From Fusobacteriaceae bacterium UBA2433 (lineage in GTDB: Bacteria; Fusobacteriota; Fusobacteriia; Fusobacteriales; Fusobacteriaceae): DNA of 18,965 bases. Under the pieces are notes generated by a model. That model did not search any database, was not told where the DNA came from, and saw nothing but the letters and a program-made list of their open reading frames with translations. A program made the position numbers and the translations under genes. The DNA lies in assembly GCA_002342785.1 (NCBI GenBank), contig DDQV01000185.1, positions 1-18,965 on the forward strand. The letters are read 5' to 3'. Below, one piece after another: positions 1 to 6,583 of the stretch; positions within the stretch are counted from its first letter, which is position 1, and every line of letters starts with the position of its first letter.

Positions 1-153
1 TTTTTAAAAGATAAAATAAAACAAAAGAATAACTACATAAGAGATTACTTGGAAAAAGAATACCTAGAAATAGCTAAAAAATATCAAAACAATAAGGAAA
101 GAGAAGCTAAGTGGAATAATTTAAGTGTCAATCGAGGTGTAATTAATGGGTAA
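1..153 (+). CDS. C-terminal end of an unrecognised protein (5' truncated)
   Basis: An open frame runs from the left edge of the window to a TAA at 151-153 and gives the last 50 residues of a protein. The visible part is charged, rich in Lys, Asn and Glu, and probably helical. It shows no domain I recognise. Its end overlaps the start of the next gene by 8 nt, so the two are likely translationally coupled in one operon. No function can be given from this fragment. Confidence 0.55.
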   Translation, partial: FLKDKIKQKNNYIRDYLEKEYLEIAKKYQNNKEREAKWNNLSVNRGVING

Positions 154-325
154 AGAAATAAAAGAAATCAGATGTAAAAAATGCAATAAACTTTTAGCAA
201 CAATAGAAGGCACAAATATTAAGATCAAAGGCAGGACACAAGCAAAGGTATCCCAAGGGGAGTACGAGTTTAAATGCATCCTCTGTGGAAGAAAAACACA
301 AGGGACAGTAAAAAATCAAATATAA
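146..325 (+). CDS. Com-like small zinc-binding protein, 59 aa
   Basis: The ATG at 146 has a GAGGTG ribosome site at 134-139 and opens a 59-codon frame ending at TAA 323-325. The protein carries two CxxC knuckles, C10/C13 and C44/C47, so it probably binds one zinc ion. The N-terminal stretch EIRCKKCNKLLA closely resembles phage Mu Com, an RNA-binding zinc-finger protein that activates translation of the DNA-modification gene mom, and the many short Com-family proteins in prophages. The spacing between the two knuckles (about 30 residues) is longer than I would expect for Com. No mom or DNA methylase gene follows; a terminator does. It overlaps the upstream gene by 8 nt. Zinc binding is a strong inference. 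A Com-type regulatory role is plausible but unproven. Confidence 0.7.
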   Translation: MGKEIKEIRCKKCNKLLATIEGTNIKIKGRTQAKVSQGEYEFKCILCGRKTQGTVKNQI

Positions 326-341
326 AATTAGAGACTCAAGA

Positions 342-383
342 AGTCCTGGATAGTAGAGATACTATTCAGGGCTTTTTATTTTT
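342..383 (+). terminator. Intrinsic terminator after the Com-like gene
   Basis: The arms at 342-354 and 361-373 form a 13-bp stem with two G-U pairs, a 6-nt loop (355-360) and a T-rich tail at 374-383. It lies 16 nt after the Com-like stop codon and ends that operon, so the next gene needs its own promoter. Confidence 0.88.
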
Positions 384-408
384 CTATCTTGAACTAAACC
401 TTATATTG

Positions 409-445
409 GAGCTGGTTTAATCGTCATAACAGGCAACGCCAGCTC
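409..445. repeat. Inverted repeat upstream of the replication-initiator-like gene
   Basis: GAGCTGG at 409-415 and CCAGCTC at 439-445 are perfect inverted repeats. An inner CGT/ACG pair (422-424/436-438) extends the stem past a one-sided bulge, leaving an 11-nt loop. GGTTT at 414-418 could also pair with AAACC at 446-450, and GGTTTA with TAAACC at 395-400, so alternative folds exist. No T-run follows, so it is not a terminator. It lies about 60 nt before the start at 509 and could be a replication-origin hairpin, an operator or an RNA control element. That role is inference. Confidence 0.55.
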
Positions 446-508
446 AAACCATATGTTTTTGTTGAATGTAGAAAAAATAAGAAAAAAAAGGAGGTTGGAA
501 GTAATGAA

Positions 509-1501
509 ATGATTAAATATGGCGTGGATAACCTTTATTTATATGACTTTTCTTTAGAGGGAACAGAGTTAGAAAAAGTAATTAAAGAAGATAAAATCAT
601 CTATGAAAAAAAGTTTACTGAGAAAGAAAATGGAATAGTTTTAGTCTACAAAAAAACTATAGATCATGACGGATTCGAAAAGATTAGTTCAAGTTTATCA
701 TTTAATCCTAATTCTCTCCTTAGGGGCAATAATATTGCAAATTCAGATGCTCAAGAAATCCAGATAGCAATAGATATATTAGCCAAAAAATTAAGACGGA
801 ATAAAATTTATTTTAACAAAACAGGTGCTAAAGTCAGAACAGCTGCTTTTAATATTAACTTTGAGATAGATTTTGAAAAGTATATAGACACTTTATTTTT
901 AATAATATTCCAAGAAACTAAAGCGATTACGTTTAATGGATCCGTCATTAAAAGTCCATATATAGATATGGGGGATAAGATAGAAACTATAAGGCATCCA
1001 ATAAAGAATAATACTAAAAGACAATTTTATAATAAGTCTATATTAGAAAAACTAGGATATCCGTGGACAAGATATGAAATAGAACCCTCCTCACAGTTAT
1101 TCAGAGGGAGAGTTAATAAAGTTTTAGATAATAAATCTATGGAGGCTGTAACCCTTGATTTGTTTTTAAAAAACTTTGATTCGATAGCCAAACATATGAT
1201 CTTGTGTGATCTAAAGAAATATTTTAAAAAAAGTCAGGTATTTCTAGAGAATAGACATAAAAATTTATTGATCAAAGAACTAAGACAATTCAAAATCAAT
1301 TCTAAAATAAAATCTCAAAGGAATGTCTATGAGTTTCTAAATGAAAAATACAAGATATATGATCGTGAATTCCTAAAGACTGCATATTATGAATTTGATA
1401 AGCATAATTTTAAAAGAGAAGAACTGAAAATAGAGGCTAAATATAGCCACCTAGATACTAAAAATCAAATAGGTTATCTTATGAATGCACTTAGGGTGTA
1501 A
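509..1501 (+). CDS. Putative rolling-circle replication initiator (gene II/X-like), 330 aa
   Basis: This 330-residue protein has no strong textbook motif, but its pattern resembles the gene II/X replication initiators of filamentous phages and related plasmids, which nick one strand to start rolling-circle replication. There is an S-x-x-x-N-P-x-x-L-L-x-G-N-N segment at about 62-75, matching the P-x-x-[LV]-L-x-G-x-N segment of gpII. A beta-strand-like FNINFEIDF follows at 114-122. KRQFYNK at 170-176 matches the usual (K/R)xxYxK tyrosine region, with Y174 the candidate nicking residue. TRYEIE at 187-192 matches the following R-x-E strand. The C-terminal third is Lys-rich and helical. The gene stands alone between two hairpins, after a terminator and ahead of the packaging genes. 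Start: ATG 509; an AAGGAGG at 488-494 is 14 nt away and actually better placed for a two-codon frame ATG AAA TGA at 504-512. The gene itself is certain; the function is tentative. Confidence 0.45.
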   Translation: MIKYGVDNLYLYDFSLEGTELEKVIKEDKIIYEKKFTEKENGIVLVYKKTIDHDGFEKISSSLSFNPNSLLRGNNIANSDAQEIQIAIDILAKKLRRNKIYFNKTGAKVRTAAFNINFEIDFEKYIDTLFLIIFQETKAITFNGSVIKSPYIDMGDKIETIRHPIKNNTKRQFYNKSILEKLGYPWTRYEIEPSSQLFRGRVNKVLDNKSMEAVTLDLFLKNFDSIAKHMILCDLKKYFKKSQVFLENRHKNLLIKELRQFKINSKIKSQRNVYEFLNEKYKIYDREFLKTAYYEFDKHNFKREELKIEAKYSHLDTKNQIGYLMNALRV

Positions 1502-1507
1502 TTTTAT

Positions 1508-1535
1508 TTCCTCACTAATTTCATTTAGTGAGGAA
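1508..1535. repeat. Perfect 11-bp hairpin after the replication-initiator-like gene
   Basis: TTCCTCACTAA at 1508-1518 and TTAGTGAGGAA at 1525-1535 pair perfectly around a 6-nt loop, starting 6 nt after the stop codon. Neither strand has a clear T-run after the stem, so it is not a standard intrinsic terminator. It could protect the mRNA 3' end or mark the right border of the 384-1535 segment. Confidence 0.7.
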
Positions 1536-1591
1536 GGTGAACAAAGTACGATATAGGGTTTAACTATTATAAATAAAAGTGTTGAAAGGAA

Positions 1592-1622
1592 TTGATATAG
1601 TTGCCTTAAAAATCATTATATA
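1592..1622 (+). promoter_or_regulatory. Possible promoter in the 1536-1737 gap
   Basis: TTGATA (1592-1597) lies 16 nt before CATTAT (1614-1619), or 18 nt before TTATAT (1616-1621), in the only sizeable non-coding gap ahead of the packaging genes. A second -35-like TTGAAA is at 1582-1587. In DNA this A+T-rich such matches arise easily, so this is only a candidate. Apart from this, the hairpin at 1508-1535 and two ribosome sites, I see nothing in the gap. Confidence 0.25.
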
Positions 1623-1737
1623 CCGATCTATATATTAACCATAGAAGGAGTTATTGTAATTTTAATTACCAAATGATTACCGTTTAGGGGGTGGATAACT
1701 TGGGTTAGCAATTTATACAGGTACAGGAGAAATAGCA

Positions 1738-2283
1738 GTGTTAAGAGAAGAGTTTGAATCAGGGAAAAGTTTAGTAGCAATAGCTGTTGATTATAACCTC
1801 AGTTATCCATCATTAAAGAATTATGCCTCTAAGAATAAATGGAAGAAAGGGATAATTAAAAATATAGCAGCAGCCGAGAGAGTCCTGGACAATGATGAAA
1901 AGTTTAGAGAAAAAAAGGATGAGTTCATAGGGAAGATACAGGATGAAGCTATCGAGTTAATAGGAGTCTTCAAAGATAACGATTGTATGGATAAAGATAC
2001 ACAAGGAGCTGTTAAATTAAGAGCAGGAGCATTAGAAGCTATTGTTAACATAGGGAGCAAGATATTCAGTATCGAAAATAATTCAGAGGTAGTAGCTAGA
2101 AAGATTAATCAATTAGCTTATAATAAACAACTTGAATTACTAGAGTATGAATTAGAGATAGAAAAGATTGGTATAAAAGCAACTAAGAATAAGATTAAGT
2201 TAGACAAGGAGAACCTAGAGATCAAGAAGGTAACATCAGGGTATAACAAACTTAAAAATGAAGAGGATGTACACATCGGATAA
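1738..2283 (+). CDS. Helix-turn-helix protein, small-terminase-like, 181 aa
   Basis: The N-terminus (about residues 8-35) reads as a helix-turn-helix of the type seen in phage small terminase subunits: an 'S.vaIA.dy.ls.psLk.yas...W' pattern ending in KW and a basic run. The middle is helical. Residues 125-170 are highly charged with heptad-like spacing, probably a coiled coil for oligomerisation. Start: GTG 1738, with AGGAG at 1725-1729. The same frame is open back to 1699 but holds no usual start codon, and a better ribosome site (1686-1694) leads into a different frame. The protein may therefore be shortened at its N-terminus. A terminator follows at 2285-2309, so it is separate from the true packaging operon, which has its own Nu1-like protein. 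It could be a second DNA-recognition protein for packaging or a late transcription regulator; the sequence does not decide. Confidence 0.6.
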   Translation: MLREEFESGKSLVAIAVDYNLSYPSLKNYASKNKWKKGIIKNIAAAERVLDNDEKFREKKDEFIGKIQDEAIELIGVFKDNDCMDKDTQGAVKLRAGALEAIVNIGSKIFSIENNSEVVARKINQLAYNKQLELLEYELEIEKIGIKATKNKIKLDKENLEIKKVTSGYNKLKNEEDVHIG

Positions 2284-2284
2284 A

Positions 2285-2309
2285 AAAAAGGTACTCCCAG
2301 AGCCTTTTT
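2285..2309 (+). terminator. Intrinsic terminator before the packaging operon
   Basis: AAAAAGG (2285-2291) and CTC (2294-2296) pair with GAG (2300-2302) and CCTTTTT (2303-2309), with a 2-nt bulge and a 3-nt loop. The T-tract forms the distal arm. It lies directly after the stop codon at 2283. Confidence 0.6.
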
Positions 2310-2314
2310 AAGAA

Positions 2315-2380
2315 TTGCGGGTAAGCTCTCGAGCGAAAAGGTTTTTAAAAATAAAAAAAATATTGATACTGCTACCGCAA
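2315..2380. promoter_or_regulatory. Imperfect dyad upstream of the small terminase gene
   Basis: TTGCGG(g)TA(a)GC at 2315-2326 and GCTACCGCAA at 2371-2380 are inverted copies with two one-base bulges, separated by about 44 nt of A+T-rich DNA. This lies between a terminator and the first packaging gene, where a late promoter and its activator site would be expected. No convincing -35/-10 pair can be named. Confidence 0.3.
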
Positions 2381-2417
2381 CGATGCCAATTTAAAAAAAT
2401 ATCTGTAGGAGGCGTGT

Positions 2418-3053
2418 ATGAAAAGAGTAACTATAAGCGGTCAACTACTATCAGAAACGCTGGGGATCTCAGAGAGATATTTGAGAGAATTAGCTAATGA
2501 TGGGATTGTAGAAAAAATAGAGAAAAATAAATATGACTTATTAGAATCTGTAAAGCGATATGTAAAAAGTACAGAAAAAATATTGGGAAATAATCGGGAT
2601 GAAAAAAATGAGATAAACAATAAAAATTTAGCTGATATTTTAGGAGTAGCAGACAGGACCCTTAGAGAATTGGCTCAAAGGCAAGTGGTAATGAAAAAAG
2701 AAAAGGGAGTTTATTTATTTAAAGAGTCTGTGGAAAGTTATATAAGATATTTAAAAAATAAAAGTGATAAAAACCAAGAAACTATATCAGAGGAATTAAG
2801 AAAAAAACAGGCTGATCGTGAATTATCAGAAATAAAATTAGAAGAGAAAAAAGGAAACTTACATGAAGTAGCAGTGGTAAAAAAGTTTGTGGAAAATATG
2901 TTAGTAGCTTTTAAACAAAAAGCCAGGGCAATACCCACTAAACTAGCTCCTATATTAGCAGTAGAAAAAGATAAAAATAAGATAGAAGCATTAATAAAAA
3001 AAATCATAGATGATGCTCTGAGAGAAATGTCGGGATATGAGGTGAAGGAATAA
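2418..3053 (+). CDS. Terminase small subunit, Nu1-like with duplicated winged helix
   Basis: The protein recognises phage DNA and brings the large terminase to it. The C-terminal half matches the Nu1-type pattern: 'LRKKQADRELSEIKLEEKKGNL' at about 127-148, then a helical region with AIPTKLAPIL at 171-180 and a hydrophobic/basic end. The N-terminal half holds two similar winged helix-turn-helix units, about 9-50 (LLSETLGISERYLREL) and 69-110 (NLADILGVADRTLREL), at a 60-residue offset. Lambda Nu1 has one. At 211 residues it is somewhat longer than Nu1 (181). Start: ATG 2418 with TAGGAGG at 2406-2412. Its stop overlaps the ATG of the large subunit by one base, as expected for paired terminase genes. 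Confidence 0.85.
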   Translation: MKRVTISGQLLSETLGISERYLRELANDGIVEKIEKNKYDLLESVKRYVKSTEKILGNNRDEKNEINNKNLADILGVADRTLRELAQRQVVMKKEKGVYLFKESVESYIRYLKNKSDKNQETISEELRKKQADRELSEIKLEEKKGNLHEVAVVKKFVENMLVAFKQKARAIPTKLAPILAVEKDKNKIEALIKKIIDDALREMSGYEVKE

Positions 3054-4792
3054 TGAATATTGAGAGCACTAGACTGTTGTTTAAAGAAATAGTTAATGTA
3101 TTAGCTCCTCCTCCAGAAATAACTGTATCTGAATGGGCAGATCAAAACAGGATATTATCTCAAGAATCATCCTCTGAGCCTGGAAGATGGGACACAGATA
3201 GAACTCCTTATCTAAAAGAAATTATGGATTGTATTTTAGATCCCGAAGTGGAAGAAGTGACAGGAATGATCGGGTCCCAAGTTGGTAAAACTGAATCTCA
3301 AATAAATATGCTTGGATACTTTATAGATCATGATCCATGTCCAATACTTTTTGTACATCCTAGCGATGTAATGGGAACAGAATTTGGAAAAGATAGAATG
3401 ACTCCATTCGTGAGAGATAACCCTGTCATCGATAGTAAGGTGTATAAATCATCTACAAATGCTAGAAAAGGGTTTCTAGGTGGTTATGTTGCTATTATTG
3501 GAGCAAATTCACCATCTAAATTAGCATCAAGACCTATAAGAATAGTTCTAGCGGATGAAATAGATCGATACCCGTTATCTGCAAAACAAGAAGGAGATCC
3601 ATTAGCATTAGCAACTAAAAGAACAGCTACATTTTGGAATAGAAAAATAATAGCTATGTCAACTCCTACAATCAAAGGTTTATCTAGAATAGAGAGCCGA
3701 TATAATAATTCATCCATGGGAAAATGGCACGTTCCTTGCCCTAGTTGTGGGGGTTTTAATATTTATGATTGGAAGAGATTAGATTTCGAGACTTGCGAAA
3801 TGAGTTGTAAAGAATGTGGGGCACTCCATGGGGAATTAGAATGGAAAAAAGGCAAAGGAAAATGGATTCATGAGAAAAAATCTAAAAAACATATTGGATT
3901 CCACCTAAATGAAATGGCTTCACCATTTACTCCATGGGAAGCAATGAGGGATAAATTTTTAAAAGTAAAAAATGATCCTGAGGAACTAAAGGTTTTTATA
4001 AACACTTCTTTAGCCGAAACATGGGAAGAAAAATATGATAATAAAATTGATTGGGGGAAATTCTTTAAGAATAGAATCCAGTATGAAGCAGAAATACCTG
4101 ATGAAGTGCTCTTAATAACTGCTGGTGTCGATGTACAGGACAGTTGGTTAGAAATAGAAGTAGTAGGATGGGGGAAAGATAAAGAAAGTTGGGGGATCGA
4201 ACATAAAGTAATCAGAGGGAATCCAGAAGATCAATACACTTGGGATGAATTAGATAAATTTTTAATTAAAGATTTCAAATATAAAGATGATACACCTATG
4301 AAAATAGCCTGTACTTGTATAGATACTGGTGGACACAATACAGAAGAGTCATATAATTATATCTCTCCTATCCAAAATATTAGAAGAGTATACGGGATAA
4401 AAGGTCTAGGAAAAGTAGGGACACCTATCCTAAATGGGTTTAGAAGAACAAAGAATAAAAAAATTGATCTATTATCTCTAGGGGTAAATGCTCTAAAAGA
4501 TACCTTGATGAATAGATTAGAATTAGATTCTAAAAGCCCTGGGTACTGTAATTTTCCAATTGGTCGTGGATATGATGAAAACTATTTTAAAGGATTAACA
4601 TCAGAAATAAAAGTGGTAGAAAAAGGAAAAATAAAATGGAAACAAATTAGAGCCAGGAATGAGGCATTAGATATTAGAAACTATGCTACAGCAGCATTGG
4701 AGATTCTAAAAGTAGATTTAGAAGAATTTTCAAAGATTGAGTTAGAAAAAAGAGTTAAATATTGCAGGTTTAAAAAGAAAAAAGAGAGTTAA
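3053..4792 (+). CDS. Terminase large subunit (lambda GpA family)
   Basis: This is the ATPase and nuclease that cuts concatemeric DNA and pumps it through the portal. At 579 residues it is slightly shorter than lambda gpA (641). The N-terminal ATPase shows Walker A GSQVGKT (74-80) and Walker B IRIVLADE (162-169), with a coupling-like AMSTPT at 201-206. A four-cysteine knuckle follows (C229/C232 and C252/C255), typical of GpA relatives. The C-terminal RNase H-like nuclease has likely metal-binding aspartates in TAGVDVQD (D360), CTCIDTGG (D424) and EALDIRNY (D540). The family is known to make cohesive ends, so cos packaging is inferred. It is preceded by its small subunit and followed by connector and portal genes, the usual lambda order. 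Confidence 0.97.
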   Translation: MNIESTRLLFKEIVNVLAPPPEITVSEWADQNRILSQESSSEPGRWDTDRTPYLKEIMDCILDPEVEEVTGMIGSQVGKTESQINMLGYFIDHDPCPILFVHPSDVMGTEFGKDRMTPFVRDNPVIDSKVYKSSTNARKGFLGGYVAIIGANSPSKLASRPIRIVLADEIDRYPLSAKQEGDPLALATKRTATFWNRKIIAMSTPTIKGLSRIESRYNNSSMGKWHVPCPSCGGFNIYDWKRLDFETCEMSCKECGALHGELEWKKGKGKWIHEKKSKKHIGFHLNEMASPFTPWEAMRDKFLKVKNDPEELKVFINTSLAETWEEKYDNKIDWGKFFKNRIQYEAEIPDEVLLITAGVDVQDSWLEIEVVGWGKDKESWGIEHKVIRGNPEDQYTWDELDKFLIKDFKYKDDTPMKIACTCIDTGGHNTEESYNYISPIQNIRRVYGIKGLGKVGTPILNGFRRTKNKKIDLLSLGVNALKDTLMNRLELDSKSPGYCNFPIGRGYDENYFKGLTSEIKVVEKGKIKWKQIRARNEALDIRNYATAALEILKVDLEEFSKIELEKRVKYCRFKKKKES

Positions 4793-4807
4793 AAAAAGGA
4801 GGAAGGG

Positions 4808-5035
4808 ATGATCTTCACATTAGAAGAAGCACAAGCCAAATTGAAATTATGGATGGAAGCCGAAGATACAGTCGCCATGGGTGGAAAGAGATATAAAATA
4901 GGGAAAAGAGAGCTTGAAAGAGCAGATTTAAACCTTATAAGTAAACGAATAGAATACTGGAAACGTATGATCTTGCAAATTAAGAGAGGAACTAGTGGAC
5001 CTAGAAGTGTTTCAGTAGTCTTAAGAGACTTATAG
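4808..5035 (+). CDS. gpW-like head-tail joining protein (DUF6148-type), 75 aa
   Basis: This 75-residue protein has the size and position of lambda gpW, between the large terminase and portal. In lambda, gpW binds under the portal after packaging to hold DNA in and prepare for tail attachment. The pattern LEEAQAKLKLWMEAEDTVAM, then a short GGKRYKIGKRELERADL hairpin/helix and a helix ending in IEYWKRMI, is the one seen in gpW-like and DUF6148 proteins. A Gly/Arg-rich tail (about 60-68) follows. It has an AAAGGAGGAAGG ribosome site at 4795-4806. Confidence 0.8.
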   Translation: MIFTLEEAQAKLKLWMEAEDTVAMGGKRYKIGKRELERADLNLISKRIEYWKRMILQIKRGTSGPRSVSVVLRDL

Positions 5036-5044
5036 GGGGAGGGA

Positions 5045-6583
5045 ATGAAGAAAATAAATATTTTAGATAAAACTATAGCTAAAATTTCTCCTCAATTTGC
5101 ACTCAATCGAGAAGTGGCTAAACAAAAATTAGAATTTGTAAACTCTGGATATTCAGATCATGGAGCTAGTAAAAGAAAAAACAATTTTCTTGGATGGCGA
5201 TTTGGGAGTGGTGGACCAGATGAAGACATAATCGAAAATATAGTTGATCTTAGGGAAAGGAGTCGGGATCTCTTCATGGGTACACCCGTTGCCTGTGGTG
5301 CAATAAAGAAATTTAGGGCAAATGTAGTAGGAGCTGGGTTGATTCCTAAGCCTGTTATCGATAATGATTTTTTAGGGATATCACGTGAAGAAGCTGTAAA
5401 AATCGAAAAGACAATAAAAAGAGAATTTGATTATTGGGCTAACTCTACAAATGCTGATTCCATGAGGCTACATACATTTTATACATTACAATCTTTAGCT
5501 ACTCTTAGTTGGGCTATGAATGGCGATGTATTTGCTATTCCAACATTAAAAAAAAGATCAGGGGTAAGGAGCCGTTTATCTATAAAACTAATTGAAGCTG
5601 ACAGGGTAACAAATCCATTTAATGTAGGGAGTAGAGATATAAAAGGTGGAGTGGAATTAAATGATAGTGGAGAAGTAATAGCCTATCATGTTGCTGATAA
5701 ACATCCAGGGGATAACTACACGGTTAAAACTGAAAGAATTACAGCTTTTGGCAGTACAGGGAGGAGAAACATCCTCCATATGCTAGAGCCTGAAAGAGTC
5801 GGGCAGAGACGTGGTGTACCTGTCTTAGCTCCTGTTATCGAGTCTCTATTGCAATTAGGAAGGTATTCCAAAGCAGAACTCAATGCAGCAGTTATAAGTG
5901 GGATATTTGGAACTTTTATCAAGCGAGGGTTAGACAACGAGGATAATTTTGGAACTCTAAGTGATGTAGATGATGAGAACAAGGTTTTGGATAGAGACAG
6001 TAGCAAGGTAGAGATGAGTTCAAATAATATTCAAATGCTATCAGAGGGAGACGATATAGTAACAGTCAATCCCACAAGACCAAACGCAAACTATAAAGCA
6101 TTTGTAGATTCTATTATTGAAGAGATAGGAACAGCTTTAGAGATTCCTAGAGATATTCTTATGAGTAGATTTGATAGTTCATATTCCGCCAGTAGGGCAG
6201 CATTAGAAGAAGCATGGAAAAGGTTTATTGCAGTAAGAAAAATGATGAAAGATTATTTTAATCAACCTATTTATGAAGAATTTATACTTGAATTAGTTGC
6301 AGATGGAAAGATAAAAGCTCCAGGGTTCTTTGAGAATGAGATGAAAAGGAGTGCATACTGCAAAGCTATGTGGGTGGGGCCTAAAAAAGGGACTTTAGAT
6401 CCATTTAAAGAGGTTAAGGCAGCTGAATTAAGAGTTAGTAATAACTTTACGACTAGAGAAATAGAATGTCAGGAATATGGGCATGATTTTGACGAAATAG
6501 TAAAGCAAAGAGGAAATGAAGAAGATAAAATAAGAGAATTAAATATAAACGGTGTGGAAGTAGGAGGACTATCGAATGGTTAA
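5045..6583 (+). CDS. Portal protein (lambda gpB family)
   Basis: The portal forms the ring at one head vertex through which DNA enters and to which the tail is joined. The 512-residue protein matches the lambda-type portal family: an N-terminal part with SGYSDHGASKR and FLGWRFGSGGPDEDI at 38-64, the conserved 'LRERSRDLFMGTPVACGAIKKF.ANVVGAGL' region (about 68-99), 'GDVFAIP' in the wing, 'ILHMLEPERVGQRRGVPVLAPVI' (about 239-262), and the clip/stem-side 'EIGTALEIPRDILMSRFDSSYSASRAALEEAW' region. It has a GGGGGAGGG ribosome site, lies 9 nt after the gpW-like gene and overlaps the protease gene by 8 nt. Confidence 0.96.
   Translation: MKKINILDKTIAKISPQFALNREVAKQKLEFVNSGYSDHGASKRKNNFLGWRFGSGGPDEDIIENIVDLRERSRDLFMGTPVACGAIKKFRANVVGAGLIPKPVIDNDFLGISREEAVKIEKTIKREFDYWANSTNADSMRLHTFYTLQSLATLSWAMNGDVFAIPTLKKRSGVRSRLSIKLIEADRVTNPFNVGSRDIKGGVELNDSGEVIAYHVADKHPGDNYTVKTERITAFGSTGRRNILHMLEPERVGQRRGVPVLAPVIESLLQLGRYSKAELNAAVISGIFGTFIKRGLDNEDNFGTLSDVDDENKVLDRDSSKVEMSSNNIQMLSEGDDIVTVNPTRPNANYKAFVDSIIEEIGTALEIPRDILMSRFDSSYSASRAALEEAWKRFIAVRKMMKDYFNQPIYEEFILELVADGKIKAPGFFENEMKRSAYCKAMWVGPKKGTLDPFKEVKAAELRVSNNFTTREIECQEYGHDFDEIVKQRGNEEDKIRELNINGVEVGGLSNG

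Noticed and set aside
2315..2497. 60-codon + strand frame from TTG 2315 into the small terminase gene
   Set aside because: It has no ribosome site, overlaps the start of a convincing gene in another frame and has no recognisable content.
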